Assembly (NCBI GenBank): GCA_037576215.1
Contig: JBANDB010000007.1
Span: forward strand, 2,945,001-3,009,000
Direction: 5' to 3'
Length of the DNA stretch: 64,000 nucleotides
Source: Armillaria gallica
Taxonomy: Eukaryota; Basidiomycota; Agaricomycetes; Agaricales; Physalacriaceae
Below the pieces are notes generated by a model. The model made no database searches. It worked only from the letters and a program-made list of their open reading frames with translations, and was not told the origin of the DNA. Positions 31,236-43,225 of the stretch are shown piece after piece. Made by a program: the position numbers and the translations under genes. Every line of letters starts with the position of its first letter. Within the stretch, counting starts at the first letter, position 1.

Positions 31236-33962
31236 ATGTCGATGACACTCGAAATTCTATTATCCGCAGTCTATCTCGGTGTCGGACTAATGTTCTTCTC
31301 AGCAACGCTGATACTAGCTATTATACACTATCAAAGGACCACTCACCAAAGGTGCAACAGAAGAATCCAATACCCCCCACCGCCCATAAACTATGTCCTC
31401 CCACAGCAGCCACCACCAGCGCACTTCTACCCACCCATACCGCCTAGGTTTGCCACCGTCAACCAGCAGCCTGGCAACCACGGGCGAGACGAACAAGACG
31501 TTCCTGGGGAGATGGAAGTCGGCGTTCAGGAGAGAAGCGATGGAGAACGTTCCAGAGCAGGAACCCCTCGCATCGAGCTATCTACCAACCCCCCTTCCCC
31601 TCACAACAGCGCCGGCGCTACCCCCCATCCAGCGGCACGAAACGTTGCTACCGCCGCAGACCTGGCAAGGTACCTCGTCCGACTCGGCATGGGGAGACCA
31701 GGCGAAGGAGCATCCCCAGCCACCGAGCAATCTGCCATCGACAGTGTTGGGAATGGCCGGGTACCAGATGTCACCCCGACCCCTACAAGATTCGCGTCGG
31801 CTCCACTTCCGAGCTCGACCTCGTCTGGGACAACCTCAATCTCCCCGTCACGGCCTTTTTCGACTATCACCCAAACCCCTATGCCAACCCGCACTACTGG
31901 GATACCCCAGTACGAATCACCACGCGATCCCCCTCCCCCCCGATCCAGACCGGACAGTCTTCGACGCCCGAGTTCCCCCCGCGAAGAGCCCCAGAGAGCT
32001 CGAACAGACTTGCCATACCAAGAAGAAGGAGGGAACCACCAAGGGCAGCGACCGACATCGCGCAGGAGCTCAAGGCACAGCTACAGATCGGCAATGAAGG
32101 ATTCTCTCAGCTCAGAGGAGAGCAATGGGCATCAAACGCCGAGCGAGCAGCGGAGTTCAGGAGGATCGATATCGAGGCAGGAAGGCTCGAGGCGAGCGAC
32201 TTCCCCAGCATCGATGACAGGGGAGAAACCGTATACCACACCGCCAGTAGCAACGCCAGCACAGCAAGGCTCCCCTACGAGGAGTACGTCAATGGGGTCG
32301 ACAGGTCCCCGCTGCCCTCCCCATTCTCTGCACCAGTCGCACCGAGACCTCCCTCAACCGACCACCCCACTGACCATCACCAGAGCCCTGTACCTTCTTT
32401 CGACAGGCAAACTACTACAGGTCCCTGCCATCCTCCTCGCCGCAACCCTGGAGGAGCTCTTTGATCACTTCAGGGAAGAATTGTTATCGGACCCGGATTG
32501 GGCCTGGACGCCAGCGGGAAGAGACTACACGCACTATGGATACAGATATATATTAAATGAAGAAGCTGCCCATTTCTCCTGCGTCACCTATAACATGATT
32601 CACGAAGATCGCCGTGTCGAGGTACCCGTCAGGTACCAACGACCTCAACTAGACTTACCACCGGTAGCGGATTCACCGGAGCCGATGGATGACGAGCCCC
32701 AGGCACCACCGCAACGGGCCGCCATACCAGACTACCCAAGGTGGGAACCAAATTACGCACCCACTCAGCCAAGCTATGCCTATCCCCGCAGATACGGACC
32801 GCCGGGCACCCAGATGACTTCACGACCCTTCGCAGGCGCAGGACCAGGGAATGTGGGAGGCGCGGGACCATCGAACGCACCTCAGGAGCCTGCCCAACCA
32901 ACCTCCAAGCCGCCGCCACCGCCGCCATTCGCGCAACCGCCACCGGGACCCCCACCTCCGCCTCCTCCCCGAAGATACGTGCCACCACGCTACCCGCCAC
33001 CACCGGGGCCACCCGACCCCCCGGCTCCATGGGTCCTCGATGCAAACAACCTGGGACCCTGGTCTTTGCTGAAGCCAGAAATGGTCAAGGTGCCCGAGAA
33101 CTTTAACGGCGACTCCAATGACATCGCACGGTTCTTTTCCCAGTGCGAAATGTACTTCTCCATATTCCCGTCGCACTTCTATTACCACCTGCACAAAGTC
33201 ATCTTCTGCGCGTCACGCTTCGGAAAAGACACACAAGTCTGGTGGGAGCTATGCGCACGAGCACTAGGAAGGGACGCGCAAGGATTTCAGTTCTACCTAT
33301 CCTATGAGGAGTTCGTCGAAGAGGTCAGGAAGAGGTTTTGGAAGGACGCCAACACTGAGATCAAGTTCACCCAGTGGGAGGCGCTCCGACAGAACCAGTT
33401 CCCTGATGGCAACCTGTTCTTCCAACAGTTCGAGTCATTAGCGTTTGAGGCGGGGGTCTTGGGGACCGACCTAATGATGGTAGCCCAAGTGAAGAAGGCA
33501 TGCCGGTCGTCAACCAAAGACATCATTTACGCATCAGACGCGGACATCCCGGGGGACTACTATGAGTGGAAACAGCGAATACTTCGGATAGATCATAATT
33601 GGAGGACACGGAAGGCAGAGCAGTGTGGCAGAAAGGTGACCGAATGGAAGCAACAGGCAAAGACGAACGCAACCCCGACAACAAAGGGGAACCAGCAGCA
33701 GCAGAGCAGTGTCCCGGAAAGGACGACGGGAACTGGCACAGTATACAGAGGGCAGGGAAAGCCCATGGACATCGACGCGGTGCACGCCAAAACGAAGTGT
33801 TACGGTTGCAGTGAAATGGGACATTTCAAACGAGATTGTCCCAAGCGACCGAAAACCAAAGAAGAACACCTCCGGCGCATAGCCTACTACTGGGATCACG
33901 TAGCAACAAAGGAGAAGACCGACTCGAAGGATGGGGAGGTAAAAGACAGCGCCGAGCAGTAA
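31236..33962 (+). CDS. Gag polyprotein of the chromovirus, with predicted N-terminal membrane helix
   Basis: Forms the particle and binds the RNA. The frame is open from 31158, but that ATG is inside the LTR, so I choose ATG 31236 (MSMTLEILL). This gives about 908 residues. Right after the start is a hydrophobic stretch of about 20 residues (LGVGLMFFSATLILAII), unusual for gag. A long Pro/Ser/Arg-rich part follows. The gag domain starts near 33060 (VKVPENFNGDSNDIARFF) and ends near 33600. A CCHC zinc knuckle (CYGCSEMGHFKRDC) lies near the C-terminus. No internal stop; ends in TAA. It overlaps the pol frame by 148 bases, with no obvious slippery heptamer seen. Confidence 0.9.
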   Translation: MSMTLEILLSAVYLGVGLMFFSATLILAIIHYQRTTHQRCNRRIQYPPPPINYVLPQQPPPAHFYPPIPPRFATVNQQPGNHGRDEQDVPGEMEVGVQERSDGERSRAGTPRIELSTNPPSPHNSAGATPHPAARNVATAADLARYLVRLGMGRPGEGASPATEQSAIDSVGNGRVPDVTPTPTRFASAPLPSSTSSGTTSISPSRPFSTITQTPMPTRTTGIPQYESPRDPPPPRSRPDSLRRPSSPREEPQRARTDLPYQEEGGNHQGQRPTSRRSSRHSYRSAMKDSLSSEESNGHQTPSEQRSSGGSISRQEGSRRATSPASMTGEKPYTTPPVATPAQQGSPTRSTSMGSTGPRCPPHSLHQSHRDLPQPTTPLTITRALYLLSTGKLLQVPAILLAATLEELFDHFREELLSDPDWAWTPAGRDYTHYGYRYILNEEAAHFSCVTYNMIHEDRRVEVPVRYQRPQLDLPPVADSPEPMDDEPQAPPQRAAIPDYPRWEPNYAPTQPSYAYPRRYGPPGTQMTSRPFAGAGPGNVGGAGPSNAPQEPAQPTSKPPPPPPFAQPPPGPPPPPPPRRYVPPRYPPPPGPPDPPAPWVLDANNLGPWSLLKPEMVKVPENFNGDSNDIARFFSQCEMYFSIFPSHFYYHLHKVIFCASRFGKDTQVWWELCARALGRDAQGFQFYLSYEEFVEEVRKRFWKDANTEIKFTQWEALRQNQFPDGNLFFQQFESLAFEAGVLGTDLMMVAQVKKACRSSTKDIIYASDADIPGDYYEWKQRILRIDHNWRTRKAEQCGRKVTEWKQQAKTNATPTTKGNQQQQSSVPERTTGTGTVYRGQGKPMDIDAVHAKTKCYGCSEMGHFKRDCPKRPKTKEEHLRRIAYYWDHVATKEKTDSKDGEVKDSAEQ

Positions 33963-36900
33963 ATGATTCGACTGACTCGGCGAAGGACTTAGTTTCACCC
34001 GGTACGCACTCAACGCCTGCTAGCAAGGCTTACTGTACTTCTGTAGTTGAACATACACATTCGAATATACCCATTCGCGACTTCGCTACCGAGGCTGAAA
34101 CCAAGAAAGAATCAACACAGGATGTCAGTATCAACTCATCGACTAAACGTTCGGCAAGTAACTCATTGTGAGCAAAAGCATTGGACAAAAAAGCACCCAC
34201 CATAATGCTACCCGTCATAACAGCGCCTAAAAAGCGACTGGATGGGGCAAGGGAACAAGCGCCTAGCACTCCCCTTGGCGAAGCGGCCCCTGGCAAGGGG
34301 AGCACCGTGAATGAAGAACCAGAAGACCTCAAGCGGTTGACAGTGCCGCCATTAGCCCCGGCACAAGCGAAGGTAACACCCGTTACCGGGCCGAAAAAGG
34401 GATCTCCGAACATCGTGCGCAACGACGGGCCGAGCGTAGCCGTCACTAGTCCGTCCGACGAGGCGAAACGCGGCAAGAGCCCTGAAGCGCTATCCAGCAG
34501 CAAGACGACGGCTGGAACCATGTCAGCTGAGGCCCCAGAAAGGGGGTCCCAACGAACCACGGTACAGCCGTGCTCAGGGGTGGAACTTGATCACCGATGC
34601 GATGTCTGCGAACCCCCTGCGGGTAAGGGAAATGGTCAACGGACCCGGACCCCCCTGGGCGATCCCAACGAAGACGTCCTTGACGAAGCAAGAACTGTTG
34701 GATGCGCAACAGCCCTGACCAAGGCAGCCGAACGGAAGGAAGCTGCTAGTGCCCAGGCGGTAAAAAGGGGGCCTAAGGTACAGGTGGAGGAGATTCCAGA
34801 TGACGAGGACGACACAAGTTTCCGACGCAGTCAGAAAGCTAATAAAAAACCCCCTTTAGTGCCTGAGGCGACCCAGTCGACGGTAGCGGAGCCCTCGGGT
34901 TCTAGTGTGAAGACTGAGAAGGTCCCACATACCTGGCTAAAGCCGTTCGAAGCGGAATGGACGCTACGCGGCATCAAGGAGGCGAAAACTGAATCAGAAG
35001 CAAAGGCGATCTTGAAGAACTGGATCCATAAAACCAGGGTGGAGGAGGTAGTCGATGAGATGATCGAAGGGATGAGGAAAGCCACACGCATCAACACACT
35101 AGAATGGATGGAAGAGCTCTGACAGCCTAGGCGCTACGTTTGTCGCGTAAGCGGAGGAGAAAAGGCCCTAACAACTGATGTTCGGATCGAAGTCCCGGGG
35201 AGCCACACCCACGTCACCTCGACAGCTTTGATTGACAGCGGCTGCACCAGTAGTGCTATCAACCGAACTTTTGTTGAAAAACATAACCTTCCCACGCGAG
35301 CGACGGCGGCACCTATTACCGTATACAATGTGGACGGATCAAAGAACAGCGCAGGACAGATCACCACCTACGCTCAGTTACGTCTTGTCATCGGGGATCA
35401 TGCTGAGAACCTAGACCTAGCCATCACTGATCTGAAGGATCGCAACGTCTTCCTCGGGCATGATTGGTTAGCAAGGCACAACCCGCTAATTAACTGGCAG
35501 ACCGGAAAAATGATCTTCGCCCGCTGCCAATGCCGTCACACCCCGATCCCACTCCCCGACGCAGATCCTTATGACAAATGGGATGAAGAGCTAGAAGAAG
35601 GCGATACCATTCTCGCGATAAACTTCGAAGAAGCCATCCATATCCAAGCAATGCGACATGTAGCCAAGGCGAACGCAGACAAGAAAGCCAAAACGTTCGA
35701 AGAAATGGTCCCTGAATGGTGCAGAGACTTCAAAGACTTATTCGACAAGGAAAGCTTTGATGAACTCCTGGAACTGAAACTGTGGGACCACGCCATCGAA
35801 CTCATTCCAAACGCTAATGCCAACCTGGACTGCAAGGTCTATCCGTTGAATCGAGAGGAGCAGGAGGAGCTGGATAAATTCCTAGATGAGAACTTGGCTA
35901 GTGGGAGGATACGACCCTCTAAGTCACCAATGGCTTCACCATTCTTTTTCGTCAAAAAGAAGGATGGAAAGCTAAGGCCAGTCCAGGACTATCGAAAGCT
36001 CAACGAAATGACGATCAAAAATCACTACCCGCTTCCCCTAATTTCGGAACTCATGGACAAGCTACGAGGCGCCAAATATTTCTCCAAACTAGACGTTCGG
36101 TGGGGATATAATAATGTCCGCATCAAGACAGGAGATGAGTGGAAGGCAGCCTTCAGAACTAACCGTGGCCTGTACGAGCCGACGGTAATGTTCTTCGGGC
36201 TCACCAACTCTCCCGCTACCTTCCAATGGATGATGAACGACATTTTTAAAGACCTCATCGCTTCCGGAAAAGTCACCATCTACCTTGACGATATCCTCAT
36301 TATGTCCAAGACCAGAGAAGAACACCGCCAGATCACACGACAAGTACTAGCGATCCTACGAAAACATAAACTGTTCCTCAAGGCCGAAAAGTGCGAGTTC
36401 GAAGTCCTCAAAACGGAGTACTTAGGCATCATCATCAGCGAAGGCAGTATCCGCATGGACCCAGTCAAAATCAAGGGCATCCTCGACTGGCCGGTACCAA
36501 CCAAAAAGAGGGAGTTACAGTCCTTCTTGGGATTCACCAATTTCTACCAATGTTTTATAAAGAACTACAGCAAAATCATGAAGCCCATGACTCAACTGAC
36601 AGGGAATGATGAGTGGAAATGGGGCAAGGCACAGCAGGAGGCATTCGAGCAATTGAAGAAACAATTAGCCGAAGACGTCGTGCTCGCTATACCAACGAAT
36701 GAGGGGAAGTTCAGAGTGGAGGCAGATGCCAGCGAAGGGGCGATTGGCGCAGTACTATCCCAGGAACAGGACGGCAAGTGGAGACCAGTCTCCTTCCTGT
36801 CCAAGTCCCTCTCTGTTACCGAACGTAACTATGAGATCTACGACAAGGAACTCCTGGCCATCATGCTTGCGCTAGAAGAGTGGAGACATTACCTGATGGG

Positions 36901-38785
36901 TGCACACCAAGACTTCGAGATCTGGACGGATCACCAGAACCTCCAGTACTTCCGAAAGCCTCAGAAGGTGAATCGCTGCCAAGCTCGATGGATCACCGAG
37001 CTAGCCGAATACCACTTCACCCTCCATCATAAAGCCGGGACCGCCAATAAAAAGGCCGATCTTCTATCTCGTCGAGCAGACCATGATCAGGGACAAGACG
37101 ACAATGACCAAGTCGTCGTATTATCCCCAGAGCACTTCCAAGCGATGATCATGCCGACGCTGGAGGAAACCCATCAACGTGTCCAAACCGCCACGAGCAA
37201 AAAACACCTCTGGGACACCGCAGTCGCTGGCTCTGTCACCCACGATCGCGGTATGAAGCTGGAAAATGGACTTGTTTGATACGACGGAAGGATCTACGTC
37301 CCCCGGGTCCACGCGCTTCGAGGAGAAGTCATCGCATGATCCCATGATCACATCACTGCCGGCCATCCAGGCATCGAAAAGACCAAAGAACTCGTACTTC
37401 AAGAGTTCTGGTGGCCAAAGATGAAAAAGGATGTCGAAGCCTATGTAAAAGCTTGCGAGACGTGCCAACGAACGAAAGGCAGCACCCAAGCGAAAGCAGC
37501 ACCCCTACATCCAAACGAGATACCCTCCCAACCGTGGACCCATATCTCGGTAGACATGGTGACAGGACTACCAATGAGCGACGGCCACGACGCCATCCTT
37601 GTAATCGTCGACCGTTTCTCAAAGGAGATCATCCCGGTCGCATGCTCCACAGAGCTATCCTCGGAAGGCTGGGCAAAAATCCTACGCGACGAAGTCTACG
37701 CCAAACACGGCATGCCTCAAGTTGTTATCTCTGACAGGGGGACGGTGTTTGTATCCAAATTCATGAAGGACCTTTACGACCTCCTCCAGATCAAAGGCAA
37801 CCCCTCAACTGCATATCATCCCCAGACCGACGGACAGACCGAAAGAGTCAACCAAGAAATTGAAAAATACCTCCATATGTTCGTCAACCATCTCCAAACC
37901 GACTGGGCCGAATGGCTCTCCCTCACCACATTCGCTCATAATAATCGTATTCACTCTGCCACCGGCAAAAGCCCCTTCGAAATCAACTACGGCTATAATC
38001 CGCCAACCCTCCCTGGAGCGAAACCAACGATCCCCTTCCGAACCCCCGCCTCCGGCGCCTTTGTGTCAAAGATGCAGGAAATCCACGCATCAGCCAAAGC
38101 GTCACTTGAAAAGGCCGCGTCGCAAATGAAAACGCAATACGACAAAAACAAACGACTGGCCATCGAGTACAAAATAGGCGACAAAGTCTGGCTTGACACT
38201 GCCAACCTCCACCTTCCCCGCCCAAAGAAAAAGCTTGACGATAAACGAACTGGCCCCTTCATAATCACAAACAAGAAGGGAGATTCAGCCTACACGCTCA
38301 AGCTACCACCCACCTGGAAGATTCACCCCACCTTCAACAAAGCGCTGCTTACACCATACACACCGCCGGCTTTCCCAAACCAAGAACAGCCGCCTCCGCC
38401 ACCACCAGATCTAATTGACAACGAAGAACACTACGAAGTCGAGAAGATCTTAGACAGCAGGCAGCGAAACGTACGAGGAAGGTGCGGCAAACCAACCAGA
38501 AGAGCGACTGACTACTTCGTCAAGTGGAAGGGGTACGGACCAGAATCTAACAGCTGGGTACGGGAAAACGACATGGACGCAGACAAGCTTATCGAAGAAT
38601 ACTTGACCGAACATGTTGACCAAGTCATCCACGGAAAGGAGGAATGGGAGTACCATATCGATCCGAGAACCGGAAAGAAACTCAGGTGCTGGGAGGAGCT
38701 ATACGAATTGTGGGACATATTCGGAGGAAACGACGACCCTACCACGGAGACGAAACCAATCTCACAACCGGGGGAAATACCTTAA
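33815..38785 (+). pseudogene. Pol polyprotein of the chromovirus, four in-frame TGA codons
   Basis: The frame is open from 33815 to TAA 38785 except for TGA at 34169, 35120, 37277 and 37337. There is no TAA, no TAG and no frameshift. A disordered 400-residue leader comes first. Then protease (LIDSGCTSS near 35230), reverse transcriptase (YLDD at 36281-36292), RNase H (EADASEGAIG; WTDHQNLQYF), integrase zinc finger (HDHITAGHPG...CETCQ) and core (ISVDMVTG, VVISDRGTVF, QTERVNQEIE), and a C-terminal chromodomain (YEVEKILDSR...DYFVKWKGYG) that in this family directs insertion to chromatin. Without recoding, no full Pol is made. Two TGA fall between RNase H and the integrase zinc finger. Confidence 0.9.
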
Positions 38786-38820
38786 CGGCAGTCGGGACAC
38801 CTGCCTTAATGAGGGGGTAA

Positions 38821-39220
38821 TGTTATGATTTATTCACTTTTTTCCTTTATCTTATCTTATCACTCACACCAGACCGATCCGGGCCGTCAATCCACAGGGG
38901 TAACCTCGCAACGTTCCCATGTTATCTCTCTGACTTCCACACTCTCGCTTCGATATTGCGTGATACGGCTCCAAGTCCTTGTACTTCGTTATCAACCACT
39001 CACGAACACTTTATGATTAGACCTTCACCTTTCGTATTTAAGTAGTAGTCCTCACTTCATGTATGCCAGCCTCGAACTATCTTTAATTCATACTGAATCT
39101 ATCGCTTTAATTATTGCCAACTACTAAAGACTTAGCCGAATCGCCTAGTTTGATAACATCGGTGACTGCCCGAATGTGAGACAGCCGTTGTTTGTCATTG
39201 ATAGGAGTTCAGGTCTAATA
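38821..39220 (+). repeat. 3' LTR of the chromovirus
   Basis: Same length as the 5' LTR. The differences are at 38871, 38913, 38941, 39064, 39088, 39161, 39177 and 39178, all transitions. Confidence 0.95.
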
Positions 39221-39225
39221 GCACC

Positions 39226-40169
39226 GAACCACTCGCAAACACATTGCCTTGATTACTGTGTTGCTACATTAATTGCCTAAGCTCTCACCAAGTTTTGGGT
39301 GTTGCTGTTGCCACAGAAGTCTAGGCTCATCAACGGTTGACAATAGTCTAGGAGTGAGCGAGGCGATGAGAAACCATGAGGTTGAGACTGAGTGCAGTGA
39401 GAGAAAACATGGAACAAGGTGCTGAGGGTGAAGTGGCAAGAGAAAATGTGAAACTACAAAAACTGGTGATGATACTTGTTCTATATGGTGCAATGGTGCT
39501 GAAGTTGATGTCAAAACTTGTTGGATAACATATGCACCATGTGATCAGGCATGTTTGCCTAACAAGTTAGGAATGACACTCCATGTTTACTTAGGAGGCA
39601 ATTGAGTACAGTAAACTACAAAATCTAGCTACTTAAATACCATTCTGTATCTTCTAGTATTTTCTTTTTCTTAGTAAACCTTTACTCAGCAAAACTTGGG
39701 CTAACTGGACATCACACCAGCTTGCACAGCCACAGGCTCATCAATATTCCACAAAAACTAACCTTCAAGTCCACTCAAAGGACTGTCTTATACTGATACT
39801 ATATGAAAACTTGCTGAAACTGATCCTAAGTCTGCTCTGAGACTACCCAAGTGGGCAACAATAACGATGGTGAAAGAGAAAGTGTGAAATCTCCAATAGT
39901 GTGAAAGTGAAATGATGACAGCCTAATAAAAGATAATATGGGCAAGGTATGGTATAGCAATCATATATTGGCACAATATGAGCATGTACCAATAGCGTTA
40001 AGAGTGAAGAGTGAGTGTCAAAGGACTCTTCACAGTTAAAAACTGTGGAATAACTCTGGTGATTTTAGGAGTTGATGTGCAATTGAAAATATGCTGGGGT
40101 AAACAGTATATTACTATAAAATAGTGAATAAGCATGGTTTACTGGCAATAGACTAGAGTGTGACAATAA
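39226..40169. other. Inner part of the inverted-repeat element, right side
   Basis: No gene recognised. AT-rich, with open frames below 85 codons. It is the continuation of 29.93-30.79 kb across the chromovirus insertion site. Confidence 0.5.
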
Positions 40170-40882
40170 TTGATGTAGACTGTGGTCAACTGGAGATGAA
40201 CTGCCCTAAGCTATGTTTTCTAGCTAGCTTTTATACTACAAGTACAAATTTATAAAAAGTGTAAATATGAGAGACTTAGTAAGGCTGTAAGGCCTTGGCT
40301 TTGTAAAAACCATAGGGGACATGTGATCCTTTGTCTTCTAAAGTAACAGCAACCTGTTGACATTGCCATGTATGGATAAGAACCATATGGGGTCATTGAG
40401 TGATGCACAGATCGTTAGGTGCTGTTTAGCTGTGGATTACCGAGCTATAGTGGTCATACTGAAAAGTATACATGAGCCAATGTTTTCTTGAGAGCTTGGC
40501 ATTGTAACAGCCTTAGTAAACATGGTCTGTAGTTGCTGTGGCTGTAATTGTCATAGCTAGAAGGGTACTCATGTCAATCACATCATTTTCATTAAGTGAT
40601 CAATAGGCATGTCAACTAGGTGCTTATGAGTGATATGGCAATTCCATTTTAGGGTGATTGTCAATCAAAGGTGCCTTGCTATGATGAAATATAGCAATTA
40701 GGATGTGTAGCAAGATGAGATGAATAACAAAGCATGTGAGGAGTGGTGGCCTTGGGATAAAAGTAGTGTTTTCATATGTGCAATTATTGGTTTTAAAAGA
40801 CCATTGAAGGGATGGTAGCATTAATTAGCAGGATAAATCCATGAATTCTGGGCATACAGAGCCTAGAGGCTCATCAGCACGT
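40170..40882 (-). repeat. Right arm of the large inverted-repeat element
   Basis: Reverse-complement partner of 29167-29930. The outer end is near GAGCCTCTAGGCTC (40.87 kb). Confidence 0.6.
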
Positions 40883-42034
40883 ATTGAAGCTACCTCAATG
40901 CATCTGATGAGAATATAATAGAGGAATTAGCCTGACATTACTGACATCATAAGAGAGAGGCTCCTGGTGAGTTCCCTTGACCTTCTCTTGCATCTGTACA
41001 CTCTTGATGCAATCTAGGTGCTCATACTACATCCTTCCCATCTATGACTTGACCTGCAGCTGCTATAAGCCATGTTGGCTCATAAGCAAATGTCTCACCA
41101 TCCTGTATAGTGAGCTTTTTGTCATTATGCACATCGCTAGAGCCTTTACCTGTCCTATCCACTTTACCTGAGGCTTGTACCTCATCATTGCCACCTACAG
41201 CTCATTGTGCACCTGCCCCAAGCCACCATGGTTCATGGTTATCTGCTCCTCTACCTTATGAAGGGATTTATTTTCCTCCACCATCACTTCCCTTGTTGGT
41301 GCCAGCTTACATGCCATCTGCATTGCAAGTTGCTCTATCTCCATTTGGGGATGTGCTACACTTGTTGCCCCCATGCCTTGCTTTGCCTCTGTATGTCCAG
41401 CTGACCTCACTTGATCATGTGGAGGTTTTTTCAACTTCATAAGGACCCTCAATTATCTCTACAGAGGTCAGTACACCAAAATTACCCGTTTCAAAATTTT
41501 GTCCGAACTTTTCGTCCCAGTCCATGTCCAAATTTTGTCCAAACTTTCACTGAAAGCATCCATCCGGAAATTTTTGTCCAAACTTTTGTTCCAACCTCTA
41601 AAAAAACCGCGAAAAATCACCAAAAATCGCATTTGAGGTGTAGGAAGTTATATCTCAGAGTAGAACTCAATGTAAATAATTTATTGAAAAGAAGTAATAC
41701 TTGCAAGAACAGCGCAGACTGGAAATAGCAATTGAATAAAACAAAACACCAGGGTACAGGGTTTGTTAAGATAGACAATGTACAGGTCTAAATGCTAGGT
41801 GGCACATAACATGTTGTCCGAACTTCCATTCCGACATGGTGGGTCTGTCCTCCACTGTCTGAACAAAAAATCCAAACTTTCCGATCAACCTATATAGGGA
41901 TAATTGGGGGTCCTACTTCATAGTGCTCTTGTTATGTCTCTCAGGATATGTCAGTTGACACCTTCTATATAACATTGCCTAAGATGCCTTGTAGTACTGC
42001 TGTAGATATCTCTTGAGATTATTCTAGTAGTATT
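40883..42034. other. AT-rich spacer with a repeated short motif
   Basis: The word AAATTTTGTCCAAACTTT and close variants occur four times in 41494-41600 and twice more at 41.81 and 41.87 kb. The minus-strand frame at 41195-41452 (charged, helical-looking) continues weakly to the left but is not recognisable. No gene is called. Confidence 0.4.
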
Positions 42035-42565
42035 TTGAATAGAACAAATTCTTCTCTGTCCATTCAAGCCCAGTGTGATAGTGACATAAAATCAGAGAAT
42101 TCTTCTCATGATTTAAATAATTTTGATAATGACTTAAAGGCCATCATTGCAACCTTAAGTCTTCCTCAACAGCTTGGGAAATCAGATGTTGCATTCTCTG
42201 GACATCAAGACACTCATGCATGCTTAACTATGAGAGGTCCACTTGTTCAAGAGGTGGTATCATTTCCACTTAAAAAATATGAGTATATTTCTTTGCATTC
42301 AGTTCATTTTGACAGGGGAAAGGCTACAGATATACCTCTGAATTACAGTTCAGCAGACAGTTGTCCTGTCAAGCAACCTCAGTCTGCTTCTATTAAGCAT
42401 GAACTCAAGTCCTCTATTTACAAACCTAAGAGGATCTCTCCTTGGAGTTCAGTGGAAGCAAAATTCCAACCAATCAGAACATTGGTACCTATTCAATTTG
42501 AAGAAGGTACACCATTGAAGAAGTTGGAATCTCCTGCATTGCCACATGTGGAGTCTTCATGTTGA
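42035..42565 (+). CDS. Hypothetical protein, 176 codons
   Basis: No family recognised. The frame starts MNRTNSSLSIQAQC and is rich in S, K, H and Q, with no membrane segment or motif. It ends in TGA. A lysine-rich stretch follows: KRRKLEHQKEQKSEY, a GTGAGT...TTAG intron at about 42762-42809, then TLIAKRISEKKAKVAAIKAH. That stretch is in another frame. Together they may be one decayed gene with several introns, transcribed toward NLR2. Confidence 0.35.
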   Translation: MNRTNSSLSIQAQCDSDIKSENSSHDLNNFDNDLKAIIATLSLPQQLGKSDVAFSGHQDTHACLTMRGPLVQEVVSFPLKKYEYISLHSVHFDRGKATDIPLNYSSADSCPVKQPQSASIKHELKSSIYKPKRISPWSSVEAKFQPIRTLVPIQFEEGTPLKKLESPALPHVESSC

Positions 42566-43225
42566 CAGACTTTTGCTGCACAAGACACCAAAAATCATTG
42601 CATCGAGATTTCATTGTTGAAGAGCAGGAAGAAGGAGAATGTGAAGTGGCTCCCAAGATTCAGTGTCTTGTTATTCTCATCTGTTTCCAGAGCTATCATC
42701 ACCTCCACTCTGTCAAGCGCAGAAAATTGGAGCACCAGAAGGAGCAGAAGTCTGAGTATGAGTGAGTATTTTGTTTCTGCTTCTGTTTTCTCACTAATCC
42801 ATCTCTTAGCACTCTCATTGCTAAGCGCATCTCTGAAAAGAAGGCCAAGGTTGCTGCCATCAAAGCACATCATAAGTTTGTTTCTTACCTCATCTCATGT
42901 TTCCTTGTGCTTATACACTATGTAGGACAACCATTGCTTAAACTTCAGTAACTACTTGTGCAATACAATGAGAGCTTGACACTGCAATCCTGGGCAGTGT
43001 ATCTATGCTATGATGTTATCTGTATACCTTATGATGAACTACTAATTGCAATTGTTGTCTTCTAAGTTCAGCGGACAATGTTTAATTCAATTGAACTTGA
43101 ATTTTGATATAGTTTGTTTTATAATGCTTGAATGTTGATTGGTGCTCAATGATTTTTGAATCATAGTGCCAGGGGAGCCAAAGCAAGGCAAATGTATGCT
43201 ACAATATTGAATACAAATGAATACT
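42566..43225. other. Spacer 3' of NLR2 with a possible lysine-rich exon
   Basis: The lysine-rich coding stretch mentioned with the previous entry lies at about 42.71-42.88 kb. From 42.93 kb to the NLR2 stop I see only AT-rich sequence. It must contain the 3' ends of convergent transcripts, if both genes are expressed. Confidence 0.35.

Larger units (their letters stand above)
30791..39220 (+). mobile_element. Chromovirus-type Ty3/gypsy retrotransposon, 8430 bp
   Basis: The two 400-bp LTRs (30791-31190 and 38821-39220) are flanked by the same 5 bases, GCACC (30786-30790 and 39221-39225), so the limits are certain. The order is gag (frame 0), then protease, reverse transcriptase, RNase H, integrase and chromodomain in one frame, -1 relative to gag. 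The LTRs differ at eight positions (98% identical), so the insertion is fairly young. A purine-rich tract (GAGGGGGTAA) precedes the 3' LTR. The bases after the 5' LTR (ATTAGTTCAAGG) do not start with TGG, as a usual tRNA primer site would. The pol frame has four TGA codons, so this copy is probably not autonomous. Confidence 0.95.

Noticed and set aside
31393..32097. Plus-strand frame of 234 codons inside gag
   Set aside because: Out-of-frame shadow of the proline/serine-rich part of gag.
33840..33962. Canonical slippery heptamer for gag-pol -1 frameshifting
   Set aside because: I looked through the overlap in the gag frame and found no X XXY YYZ site; the mechanism stays open.
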